Notes under the pieces: model-generated
The model's input: the letters and a program-made list of their open reading frames with translations, nothing else
Told to the model about the DNA's origin: nothing
Database searches by the model: none
Source of the DNA: JAEUMD01 sp036768475
GTDB lineage: Bacteria > Pseudomonadota > Alphaproteobacteria > Rhizobiales > Hyphomicrobiaceae
DNA: 64,000 bases
Assembly (NCBI GenBank): GCA_036768475.1
Contig: DAIPMW010000004.1
Location: 213,714 to 277,713 of the forward strand
Reading direction: 5' to 3'
Made by a program: the position numbers and the translations under genes
Shown here: piece after piece, positions 45,159 through 53,533 of the stretch
Layout: the number at the start of each line of letters is the position of its first letter
Position numbering within the stretch: the stretch's first letter is position 1

Positions 45159-45794
45159 CCTATTACCTCCGTTAGCGTTTCCAATTTCCCGGTTCCTGGT
45201 GTCGAGCCACACGCGTTACATGCGAAGGTCTCATCCAGATATTTTTGGGGCTATTTGTTGGCCCGATCTTTGGCGAGTTGTCTGCATGCCTTATTTGGTC
45301 GACAGTATGCCAAGCTGCCCGATCATGCAATTCGGAATAGCACAAAATTTTTGGGCTGAAAGCTTCTATTGCTGTGGCGTGAATTGGCGCCGTGCAGGCT
45401 TTTTATTTATTTCGGCTTTCGGTTCAGTGCCTTAGGTTGTTGGTCGCGAAATTGCCGCTTGGAGTGCCTGGGAGAGCGTGCAGTTCAAAAAGTGATCGAT
45501 ACGCACTGTTCGATCCCCTCCAACCCGTGGTATACCACAAATCAAGAGGACGCGGTGGCACGGTCGCAGAACGCGGATGGTGCGTGCCGGAGCCGGCATT
45601 TATCGGAGTGATCTCGATTTACATTCGCCGCCTTGAATGTGAAGTCGGGGTCGACGTGAACACGCGGACGGTTTAACTGGCCCGTGTCGGCTGCACCCGG
45701 TGTGGTGCCGCCCGCGGCCCGACCGGCGTACAATGAAAAAGATAACCAGCAAGCGCGGCGTTCAAGAATGCGGCGCGAGAGCGGAGCGCCAAGG
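45159..45794. other. Divergent regulatory region tctC / SucC-like gene
   Basis: About 640 bases between divergent units. It contains a GTGGTATACCAC palindrome at 45527-45538 and a half-site GTATGCCAAG at 45305-45314. The stretch 45230-45420 is AT-richer than average. No gene is supportable; an in-frame extension of the SucC-like ORF to 45684 lacks conservation. Confidence 0.5.
45527..45538. promoter_or_regulatory. Candidate GntR-type operator GTGGTATACCAC
   Basis: A perfect 12-base palindrome of the TGGTATACCA type used by FadR/VanR-branch GntR regulators. Its core resembles the site at 41730-41750. It could link tctC and the plus-strand SucC-like/fdh genes to the same regulator. Confidence 0.5.
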
Positions 45795-46979
45795 ATGAAT
45801 CTCCACGAGTTCCAGGCCAAGGAACTCCTGTCGCGCTTCGGTGTGGACGTGCCCCGGGGCCGCATCACCGATAACGGCTCGGACGCAGTTCGTATCGCCG
45901 ATCGCTTGGGATTTTCACGGTTCGTCGTCAAGGCGCAGGTGCAGGCGACCGACAGGCTGGCGCACGGCGGCGTGCGCTTTTCAATTTCGCCTCAAGGGGT
46001 CGGCGAAACGGTCCGGCACCTTCTCGATACGCCGTTCACGAGACCTGGTGGTGCCCCGCATGGTGAGCGTGTGCGCTGGGTGCTGATCGAGGAAGCGGTA
46101 TCCCCCATGCAGCTCCTTTATGCAGCGGTATTTCTGGACGCCGTGCAGGGGGCCCTGACGATGATGGTTTCTCCTGCGGGCGGGGCTGCCATCGAGCGGC
46201 GCACGAACGCCGATCCATCGCTGCTCAAGTCGTGCCGCTTGCGGATCGAAGGAGACCGGGCAGTAGGGGACTTCGCAGGCCTTGCCGCCAGCCTCGGGCT
46301 TGCCGAGAAGGCGGCTCGAGAGGCGGCCCAGATCTTCGAGAAAATGGCCAACATGGCCGTTTCTCTCGATGCGACGCAGGTCGAGGTCAACCCGTTGGCC
46401 ATCACCTGGGACGGACAGTTCGTGGCGCTCGATGCAAAGGTGCGTATCGACGACAACGCGCTTTTCCGCCATCCGGCATTTGCGGCACTGAGCACGGCGA
46501 CGGAAATCGAGGAAGGAGATCCGGTCGCGCTTGGGGCGGAACGACACCATATCAATTATCAGCTCCTGGACGGTGATGTCGGGGTGGTGGTCAACGGTGC
46601 AGGGCTGGCGCTGGCGACGATCGACAGCGTGGTGGATGCCGGGGGGCGGCCCGCCAACTTCATGGATGTGCGGACGACAGCGACGAGCCTCGATGTGGCC
46701 TATGGGCTGGAACTCATTGTTTCCAACAGCGCCGTCCGCTCGATTCTGGTGAATGTCCATGGCGGCGGCATGCAGCGTTGCGACACGATTGCGGAGGGGC
46801 TGGGCGTCGCCATCGGCAAAGTGGACCGCTACCCGCCGCTGGTGATCCGCATGGCCGGGAACAACGCCGTTTATGCACACACGGTGCTGGCCAACAACGG
46901 TGTTGCCTACCAGGCCGCAGAGAATATGGCGCAAGCAGCGGCTATGGCGGTGGCGGCCGCCAGAACAAGATCGAGATGA
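45795..46979 (+). CDS. Divergent orphan succinyl-CoA/malate-CoA ligase beta-like protein
   Basis: This 394-residue protein starts MNLHEFQAKELLSRFGVDVP and follows the SucC/MtkA fold throughout: ATP-grasp (1 to about 235) and CoA-ligase domain (about 240-394). EVNP at 197-200, LDAK at 212-215 and VNGAGLA at 266-272 are kept. The ATP-grasp loop that is HAGGRGKAGG in SucC is QATDRLAHGG here (50-59). The ligase-domain DVGGGA is DVRTTA (291-296). No SucD-type alpha subunit is nearby. It lies 88 bases before the formate dehydrogenase genes. The missing glycine loop suggests altered or lost nucleotide chemistry, or a new partner. Confidence 0.75.
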   Translation: MNLHEFQAKELLSRFGVDVPRGRITDNGSDAVRIADRLGFSRFVVKAQVQATDRLAHGGVRFSISPQGVGETVRHLLDTPFTRPGGAPHGERVRWVLIEEAVSPMQLLYAAVFLDAVQGALTMMVSPAGGAAIERRTNADPSLLKSCRLRIEGDRAVGDFAGLAASLGLAEKAAREAAQIFEKMANMAVSLDATQVEVNPLAITWDGQFVALDAKVRIDDNALFRHPAFAALSTATEIEEGDPVALGAERHHINYQLLDGDVGVVVNGAGLALATIDSVVDAGGRPANFMDVRTTATSLDVAYGLELIVSNSAVRSILVNVHGGGMQRCDTIAEGLGVAIGKVDRYPPLVIRMAGNNAVYAHTVLANNGVAYQAAENMAQAAAMAVAAARTRSR

Positions 46980-47067
46980 TGTATTGCGGACAAGGCGATG
47001 CCGATTGGACAGCCGGGATGTGTGAGAACAAAAAATGAAAGTGAAAAATAAGAAGGGTGGTTTGGTG

Positions 47068-48822
47068 ATGGAACACAACGGCTTCGGTGGCGGCCGCAAT
47101 GGCCAGGAAAACGGCCATGGCGATATGCCCGATTTCAGTGGCGAGAAGCGCTCGCCGCATCCGGGCTCGGGACGGCGCAAGGCGTTGGTGTTTCCTAAGG
47201 GCCGACTTCTCAAGGATGAAGAGCGCAAGGCGCTTCGTGAAATTGTCGGCGAAGGGCCGTTCGAGACGGCGCTTTTGATCGAATACCTGCACAAGATCCA
47301 GGATCGCGAAGGTTGTCTGCCCGAAGGTCTGCTGCACGCGCTGGCCGAAGCGCTGCGCATCCCGATGGCGGGCGTCTACGAGGTGGCGACCTTCTATGCC
47401 CATTTCGACGTCATTGCGGATGGCGAGGCGCGTCCGGCGAAGACGACGATCCGCGTGTGCGATTCGCTGTCGTGCATGATGGCAGGCGCCGAGGAACTGA
47501 TCGCGGCCTTGCATAAGGAAGACATGGGCGACGTACGCGTCGTGCGCGCGCCGTGCGTGGGCTCCTGTCACACGGCGCCGGCCGTGCATGTCGGACACAA
47601 CCATCTCGATCATGCCACGGTGGCCAAGGTCAAGGAGCGGGTCAACCATGGTCACGTGCATCCCGATGTCCCCGACTACCAGACGTTCGAGGCCTATGTT
47701 GCCGAAGGCGGCTACAGCGTTCTCAAGGCGTGCCTCTCGGGCAAGCGTTCCGTCGATGAGGTGATTGCGACGCTATCCGACGGCGGTCTGCGCGGACTTG
47801 GCGGCGCCGGCTTCCCGACCGGTAAGAAGTGGACGTTCGTGCGTGGCTACAAGGGTCCGCGTCTGATGGCGGTCAACGGTGACGAGGGCGAGCCGGGCAC
47901 GTTCAAGGACCGGCATTACCTCGAAGCGCGTCCGCATGCGTTCCTGGAAGGCATGCTGATCGGTGCGTGGGCGGTGGAGGCACAGGAGGTCTTCATCTAC
48001 ATGCGCGACGAGTATCAGGCGGTGCTCGAGATCCTGCGCAACGAGATCCCGAAGATCGAGGCCGCAGGCCTTTCCGCGCATACGAAGATCAGCCTGCGCC
48101 GTGGTGCGGGGGCCTACATCTGCGGCGAGGAAAGCGCGATGATCGAGTCGATCGAGGGCAAGCGCGGTCTGCCGAGACACCGTCCGCCCTACGTTGCCGA
48201 GGTCGGCATCTTCGACCGTCCGACGCTCGTCAACAACGTGGAAACGCTCTACTGGATCCCGGACATCCTTGCCAAGGGCGCCGACTGGTTCGCGAGCCAG
48301 GGCAAGAACGGCGGAAAAGGTTTGCGGTCGTACTCGGTCTCGGGCCGTGTGAAGAAGCCGGGCGTGGTTCTGACGGCGGCGGGCTCAACCGTTGCAGAGC
48401 TGATCGAGCTGTGCGGCGGCATGCTCGACGGTCACGCGTTCAAAGGCTATCTGCCCGGCGGTGCTTCCGGCGGCATCCTGCCCGCTTCAATGGGCGACAT
48501 CCCGCTCGATTTCGGGCAGCTTGAGAAGCATGGCTGCTTCGTCGGCAGCCACGCGGTTGTCATTCTGTCCGACAAGGACGACATGAAGGACGTGGCGCGC
48601 AATCTGATGCGCTTCTTCGAGGATGAGAGTTGCGGGCAGTGCACACCCTGCCGCAACGGCACGGAGAAGGCGGTCAAGCTGATGAGCAACCGCACGTGGG
48701 ACAAGCCTCTTTTGGAGGACCTCTCCCAGGTGATGCGCGATGCTTCGATCTGCGGCCTCGGACAGGCCGCCTCCAATCCGCTCATGTCGGTGCTGAAGTT
48801 CTTCCCCGAAGACTTGGCATAA
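47068..48822 (+). CDS. fdh1B: NAD-dependent formate dehydrogenase beta subunit (NuoE-NuoF fusion)
   Basis: This 584-residue protein passes electrons from the molybdenum or tungsten subunit to NAD. The N-terminal half (about 60-195) is NuoE-like with a [2Fe-2S] site (CDSLSCMM and CVGSCH). The C-terminal half (about 210-584) is NuoF-like, with GLRGLGGAGFPTGKKW for NADH/FMN, RRGAGAYICGEESA and the [4Fe-4S] motif ESCGQCTPCRNGT. The fusion matches Fdh1B of Methylorubrum. I prefer the ATG at 47068 (GGGTGG upstream); an ATG at 47035 would add 11 residues. fdh1A follows by 31 bases. Confidence 0.93.
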   Translation: MEHNGFGGGRNGQENGHGDMPDFSGEKRSPHPGSGRRKALVFPKGRLLKDEERKALREIVGEGPFETALLIEYLHKIQDREGCLPEGLLHALAEALRIPMAGVYEVATFYAHFDVIADGEARPAKTTIRVCDSLSCMMAGAEELIAALHKEDMGDVRVVRAPCVGSCHTAPAVHVGHNHLDHATVAKVKERVNHGHVHPDVPDYQTFEAYVAEGGYSVLKACLSGKRSVDEVIATLSDGGLRGLGGAGFPTGKKWTFVRGYKGPRLMAVNGDEGEPGTFKDRHYLEARPHAFLEGMLIGAWAVEAQEVFIYMRDEYQAVLEILRNEIPKIEAAGLSAHTKISLRRGAGAYICGEESAMIESIEGKRGLPRHRPPYVAEVGIFDRPTLVNNVETLYWIPDILAKGADWFASQGKNGGKGLRSYSVSGRVKKPGVVLTAAGSTVAELIELCGGMLDGHAFKGYLPGGASGGILPASMGDIPLDFGQLEKHGCFVGSHAVVILSDKDDMKDVARNLMRFFEDESCGQCTPCRNGTEKAVKLMSNRTWDKPLLEDLSQVMRDASICGLGQAASNPLMSVLKFFPEDLA

Positions 48823-48853
48823 GCAAAACCAGAGATCCGCGAGAGACGAGATC

Positions 48854-51652
48854 ATGACAGAAAAAATCAAGTTCACGCTCGATGGCCGCGAGGTCGAGGC
48901 CAATGCCGGAGAATCGATCTGGCAGGTCGCCAAGCGCGAAGGAACGAGCATTCCGCACCTGTGCTGGCTACCCGAGCCCGGCTATCGCGCCGATGGCAAC
49001 TGCCGCGCGTGCATGGTGGAAGTGGAAGGTGAGCGCGTGTTGACGGCATCGTGCCAGCGCAAGGTTGCGCCGGGCATGAAGGTCAAGACGCAATCGGAGC
49101 GCGCCAAGAAATCGCGCGAGATGGTGTTCGAGCTGCTGCTTGCCGATCAGCCGGCACGTGACGACAGCCACGATCCCAAATCCAAGTTCTGGTCCTGGGT
49201 CGACACGATGGGGATCAAGCCGACCAGCCGCTATCCCAATGCGGACCGGCCAAAATCCGACTATTCCCATGCCGCGATCGCGGTGAATCTCGATGCCTGC
49301 ATCAACTGCAACCTGTGTGTGCGGGCCTGCCGCGAAGTGCAGATGAACGACGTGATCGGCATGGCCTATCGCGGTCATGGCGCCAAGGTCGTGTTCGATT
49401 TCGACGACCCGATGGGCACCTCGACGTGCGTCGCCTGCGGCGAGTGCGTGCAGGCGTGTCCGACGGGGGCACTGATGGAGGGCAACCTCGTCGACAAGTC
49501 GACGGGCAAGCGCACCGCCTACGAAGACAAGACCGTCGAGACGGTCTGCCCTTATTGCGGTGTCGGCTGCCAGACGAATGTGCACGTCAAGGACAACCGC
49601 ATCCTCTACGTTGACGGCCGTAACGGTCCGGCCAACGAGAACCGGCTATGCGTGAAGGGACGCTTCGGTTTCGACTACATCCACCATCCCGACCGTTTGA
49701 CAAAGCCGCTGATCCGTCGCGAAGGCATGGCGAAGCGCGAATGCCTCATTCCGCGTACGCGTGATGAAATTCTCGAGGTGTTCCGCGAGGCGACGTGGGA
49801 AGAGGCGCTCGACAAGGCCGCCAAAGGCTTCAAGCGCATCCGCGACACCTGGGGTCCGTCGGCGCTGGCTGGCCTTGGCTCTGCGAAAGGTTCCAACGAG
49901 GAAGCTTATCTGTTCCAGAAGCTGATCCGTCAGGGCTTCGGCACCAACAACGTCGACCACTGCACACGGCTGTGTCATGCCTCATCCGTGGCGGCATTGA
50001 TGGAAGGCGTCAACTCGGGTGCGGTGACAGCACCGTTCACCGCGGCCAAGGATGCCGAGACGATCATCGTTATCGGTGCGCGTCCGGCGGAGAACCACCC
50101 GGTTGCTGCGACCTACCTGAAGCAGGCAGCCGCTCGCGGCGCCAACCTCATCATCATGGATCCGCGCGGTCAGCACTCCGGTCTCGCGCGGTATGCGACC
50201 CACGTCCTGAATTTCAAACCGGCTCACGACGTGGCCCTGCTCAACGCGATGCTGCACACCATCATCGAGGAGGGCATGGTGGATGTGCAGTACGTGCAAG
50301 CGCACACGGAAGGCTATGAAGGCCTGCGTGCCAAGGTGCGCTCGTTCAGCCCGGAGCGCATGGCGCCCGTGTGCGGCATCGATGCCGACGTCATCCGTGA
50401 GGTGGCGCGGCTCTATGCGCGTTCGAGGGCATCGATCATCTTCTGGGGCATGGGCGTGTCGCAGCACACGCATGGCACCGACAACTCGCGCTGCCTCATT
50501 GCGCTGGCGCTGGTGACAGGACAGATCGGGCGTCCGGGTACGGGCCTGCATCCGCTGCGCGGCCAGAACAACGTACAGGGCGCCTCCGACGCGGGTCTCA
50601 TTCCGATGGTGTTCCCCGACTACATCTCGGTGGAAGACGAAGAGACGCGACACAAGTACGAGAAGCTTTGGAACACGAAGCTCGATCCCAACCGCGGCCT
50701 GACCGTCATCGAGATCATGCACTCCATCCACGAGGGCATGGTGAAGGGCATGTACATCATGGGTGAGAACCCGGCGATGTCAGATCCGAACGTTCGGCAG
50801 GCGCGCCAAGCGCTGTGCGAACTGGAACTGTTCGTCGTGCAGGACATCTTCATGACGGAGACGGCCTGGCAGGCGGACATCGTGCTGCCGACTTCTGCGC
50901 ATGCCGAGAAGCTCGGCTCGTTCACCAACACCAACCGGCAGGTGCAGATCGGCCGGCCGGTGATCTCACCGCCGGGCGAGGCGCGGCAGGACTGGAAGAT
51001 CATCCAGGAGATCGCGCAACGCATGGGGCTCGACTGGAACTACAGTCATATCTCGGAGGTGTTCACGGAGATGGCCAATGTGATGCCGTCGCTGAAGAAC
51101 ATCACCTGGGAGCGGCTGGAGCGCGAGGATGCCGTTACCTACCCGTGTGATTCGCCCAACAAGCCGGGCAACGAGATCATCTTTTCGCAATCGTTCCCGA
51201 CCAAGTCGGGCCGCGCCAAGATCGTGCCGGCCTCACTGCTGGCGCCGCACGAGCTGCCCGACGACGCCTACCCGATGGTGTTGACGACGGGTCGCCTGCT
51301 GGAGCACTGGCACACGGGCTCGATGACGCGGCGCGCAACCACGCTCGATGCACTCGAGCCGGAGGCGATTGCCGGTCTCAACCCGCGCGACATGGAGAAG
51401 ATGGGCATCGGTCCGGGCGACATGGTGTCTGTCGCGACGCGGCGAGGCGAGATCGTGTTGAAGGCGCGCGCAGACCGCGACACGGCGGAGGGCATGGTGT
51501 TCATCCCGTTCGCCTTCGCGGAAGCACCGGCCAACGCGCTCACCAACCCGCAGCTCGACCCCATGGGGAAGATCCCCGAGTTCAAGTTCTGCGCCTGCCG
51601 GATCGAGAAGGTGGCGGACGCGGAGCCCGAAACGGCCAACGCTGCTGAGTAG
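48854..51652 (+). CDS. fdh1A: NAD-dependent formate dehydrogenase alpha subunit (Mo/W catalytic)
   Basis: This 932-residue enzyme oxidises formate to CO2. In order it has an N-terminal [2Fe-2S] domain (CWLPEPGYRADGNCRACMVE), two [4Fe-4S] motifs (CINCNLCVRAC and CVACGECVQACP) and a further cluster CPYCGVGCQ. The bis-molybdopterin domain then has the active-site Cys373 in TRLCHASSV where some relatives have selenocysteine. The C-terminal cap contains TGRLLEHWHTGSMTR. Start MTEKIKFTLDGREVEANAGE is the family start. With the beta subunit it yields NADH in the cytoplasm. No accessory fdhD is in the window. Confidence 0.95.
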   Translation: MTEKIKFTLDGREVEANAGESIWQVAKREGTSIPHLCWLPEPGYRADGNCRACMVEVEGERVLTASCQRKVAPGMKVKTQSERAKKSREMVFELLLADQPARDDSHDPKSKFWSWVDTMGIKPTSRYPNADRPKSDYSHAAIAVNLDACINCNLCVRACREVQMNDVIGMAYRGHGAKVVFDFDDPMGTSTCVACGECVQACPTGALMEGNLVDKSTGKRTAYEDKTVETVCPYCGVGCQTNVHVKDNRILYVDGRNGPANENRLCVKGRFGFDYIHHPDRLTKPLIRREGMAKRECLIPRTRDEILEVFREATWEEALDKAAKGFKRIRDTWGPSALAGLGSAKGSNEEAYLFQKLIRQGFGTNNVDHCTRLCHASSVAALMEGVNSGAVTAPFTAAKDAETIIVIGARPAENHPVAATYLKQAAARGANLIIMDPRGQHSGLARYATHVLNFKPAHDVALLNAMLHTIIEEGMVDVQYVQAHTEGYEGLRAKVRSFSPERMAPVCGIDADVIREVARLYARSRASIIFWGMGVSQHTHGTDNSRCLIALALVTGQIGRPGTGLHPLRGQNNVQGASDAGLIPMVFPDYISVEDEETRHKYEKLWNTKLDPNRGLTVIEIMHSIHEGMVKGMYIMGENPAMSDPNVRQARQALCELELFVVQDIFMTETAWQADIVLPTSAHAEKLGSFTNTNRQVQIGRPVISPPGEARQDWKIIQEIAQRMGLDWNYSHISEVFTEMANVMPSLKNITWERLEREDAVTYPCDSPNKPGNEIIFSQSFPTKSGRAKIVPASLLAPHELPDDAYPMVLTTGRLLEHWHTGSMTRRATTLDALEPEAIAGLNPRDMEKMGIGPGDMVSVATRRGEIVLKARADRDTAEGMVFIPFAFAEAPANALTNPQLDPMGKIPEFKFCACRIEKVADAEPETANAAE

Positions 51653-51672
51653 GTCGGCGGCAACGAGCAAAG

Positions 51673-51699
51673 CCACTCCGCGAATTTTTCGCGGGGTGG
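51673..51699 (+). terminator. Probable hairpin terminator of the fdh operon
   Basis: A 12-base stem CCACTCCGCGAA / TTCGCGGGGTGG (one G-T pair) with a three-base loop lies 21 bases past the fdh1A stop. No U-run follows, so termination may be weak or factor-assisted. Confidence 0.45.
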
Positions 51700-51789
51700 C
51701 GGACATGAGCGAGAACGAAAGGTCGATGCCGGGGCGCCGCAGATGGCGGACGCACGTTGGTCTCTGGAACCTTCAGTCGCAGCCAATCG

Positions 51790-51822
51790 TTGACCTCGAA
51801 AGCATTCAGCTTTCGAGGTCAA
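51790..51822 (+). promoter_or_regulatory. Hairpin that buries the DUF305 ribosome binding site
   Basis: A perfect 13-base stem, TTGACCTCGAAAG with CTTTCGAGGTCAA, has a seven-base loop and ends 5 bases before the ATG at 51828. The only Shine-Dalgarno sequence, GAGGT, is in the 3' arm and is paired with GACCTC. It should block translation unless melted, so it may be a thermosensor-like or ligand-responsive leader, or alternatively a DNA operator. Confidence 0.6.
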
Positions 51823-51827
51823 TTCGT

Positions 51828-52283
51828 ATGCCGACACAGTATTTGCGTTTTGCCACGATGATCGTGACGTCGACTGCGGTCATGATGGCTCTGATGTATC
51901 TCAACACATATGCGTTGGATCACGTATTCTGGAGCGAAACGCGCTTCTACATGGCGCTGATCATGGGCGCTGCCATGGCCATTGTGATGCTGCTGTTCAT
52001 GCTGCACATGTATGACCGGCGCTGGCTTAATGTGGCAGTTCTCGCCGTTAGTGCCGTTGTCCTGGGCGGCTCCCTTTTCCTTGTGAGGAGCCAGGAGACG
52101 ATTGAGGATACGTCGTGGATGAAAGCCATGATCCCGCATCACTCGATCGCGATTTTGACGTCGCGGCGGGCCCATATTTCGGATCCGCGTGTCCGCCAAC
52201 TCGCTGATCAGATCATCGCCTCTCAGGAGCGCGAGATTCGCGAGATGAAGACGCTCATCGCCGATTTGGAGCGTGTCCGGTAA
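51828..52283 (+). CDS. DUF305 membrane-anchored protein
   Basis: This 151-residue protein begins MPTQYLRFATMIVTSTAVMM and has three membrane helices (about residues 5-27, 35-57, 63-82). A short DUF305 helical domain follows: MKAMIPHHSIAILTSRRAHI with the HH pair, then QLADQIIASQEREIREMK. DUF305 proteins are ferritin-like and are often linked to copper or other metal stress. The function is not proven. The start at 51828 matches the family; an in-frame start at 51705 would place the upstream hairpin in coding sequence. hemF converges from the other side. Confidence 0.88.
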   Translation: MPTQYLRFATMIVTSTAVMMALMYLNTYALDHVFWSETRFYMALIMGAAMAIVMLLFMLHMYDRRWLNVAVLAVSAVVLGGSLFLVRSQETIEDTSWMKAMIPHHSIAILTSRRAHISDPRVRQLADQIIASQEREIREMKTLIADLERVR

Positions 52284-52308
52284 GCGCGCCCCGATGTGGC
52301 GAGGAAAT

Positions 52309-53220
52309 TCAGGGCCACCGGACCAGTGGCGGCATCGATGAGAGGATGCTCTCGACGTTGCCGCCGGTCTTCAATCCAAAGGTGGTGCCGCGGTCATATA
52401 AGAGGTTGAACTCCACATAACGACCGCGGCGGATCAGTTGCTCGTCGCGGTGCGCCTCGGTCCAGTCGTTGTCGAAATTGGCTCGCACAAGCTTGGGATA
52501 GATGTCGAGGAAGGCGCGGCCAACGTCCTTGGTGAAAGCCAGCGCCGCATCGAAGCCACCGGCATCGGCATCCGGCGTCAGGTAGTCGTAGAAGATGCCA
52601 CCGATGCCGCGCATCTCCTTGCGGTGCGGCAGATAGAAATACTCGTCACACCACTTCTTGAGACGGTCGTAGTCGGCAATCGCGTGCTTGTCACAGGCGT
52701 CCTTCATGGCTGCATGGAAGGCGATCGTGTCGGGATCGTCCTGCGTACGCCGCTTCTGCAGAACCGGCGTCAGGTCCGCACCGCCGCCGAACCACCATTT
52801 GCTCGTCACCACCATGCGCGTGTTCATGTGAACAGCAGGCACATTCGGGTTCTGCATGTGGGCGATGAGCGAGATTCCCGATGCCCAGAAGCGGGGGTCT
52901 TCCTCCGCTCCGGGGATCTGCTTGCGGAACTCGGGTGCAAACTCACCGTAGACGGTGGACGTGTGCACGCCGACCTTCTCGAAAACGCGGCCGGCCATCA
53001 TGCTCATGACGCCGCCACCGCCGGGAAGCCCCGAAGCATCCGTGCGCTCCCAGGGGGTGCGCTGGAAGCGCCCGGGCGGCCGCAGCGAGAGCTGCACTCC
53101 GGGGCGCAGGTCATCCTCAATCGACTCGAAGGCTGCGCAGATGTCGTCGCGCAGGCTTTCGAACCAGCTTCTGGCCTGCGATTTCATCGCTTCGAGCTCG
53201 GTTTCTTTGGGCAGCGGCAT
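52309..53220 (-). CDS. hemF: Oxygen-dependent coproporphyrinogen III oxidase
   Basis: This 303-residue enzyme decarboxylates coproporphyrinogen III to protoporphyrinogen IX for heme synthesis under air. Family phrases are all present: FQRTPWERTDASGLPGGGG, WWFGGGADLTP, the HEM-F signature with YFYLPHRKEMRGIGGIFYDY and YVEFNLLYDRGTTFGLKTGG. The start at 53220 is supported by GAGGT 7 bases upstream. The heme demand fits the cytochrome genes nearby. Confidence 0.96.
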   Translation of the reverse strand: MPLPKETELEAMKSQARSWFESLRDDICAAFESIEDDLRPGVQLSLRPPGRFQRTPWERTDASGLPGGGGVMSMMAGRVFEKVGVHTSTVYGEFAPEFRKQIPGAEEDPRFWASGISLIAHMQNPNVPAVHMNTRMVVTSKWWFGGGADLTPVLQKRRTQDDPDTIAFHAAMKDACDKHAIADYDRLKKWCDEYFYLPHRKEMRGIGGIFYDYLTPDADAGGFDAALAFTKDVGRAFLDIYPKLVRANFDNDWTEAHRDEQLIRRGRYVEFNLLYDRGTTFGLKTGGNVESILSSMPPLVRWP

Positions 53221-53533
53221 CTGATGACCTCGGGGCATTCGGACAATTATGCGGGCCGTGAGCGTGGCAGTGCCAGTGTGCCATGCTTTCGACCATGTGG
53301 ACCCTTAACGCGGCAAGGGGCGGTGAGCAACGTTCCCCTGGACGGCTGGCAGGCAGTGGCAAAGGAAACGGTTCATGGTTCGGGCGCATGGCTGCGCACA
53401 ACGGCAGCACTGTAGCAGGGCGTGAACCGCGCCTCAGGCGACAGCCCCTGTAATACGAGGGGACGTGACCCAATCTAGATGAAGTGTGCATGCGGTTGCG
53501 CAGCAACGAAGCGTGAATTGGCGGCAAATCAAG
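53221..53533. other. Divergent intergenic region hemF / ABC transporter gene
   Basis: About 310 bases with no gene. It should hold the two promoters. I saw no clear FNR-like or Fur-like palindrome. Confidence 0.35.

Noticed and set aside
45981..47360. 459-codon minus-strand frame across the SucC-like and fdh1B genes
   Set aside because: It spans two confirmed plus-strand genes and its peptide is His/Arg-rich without motifs.
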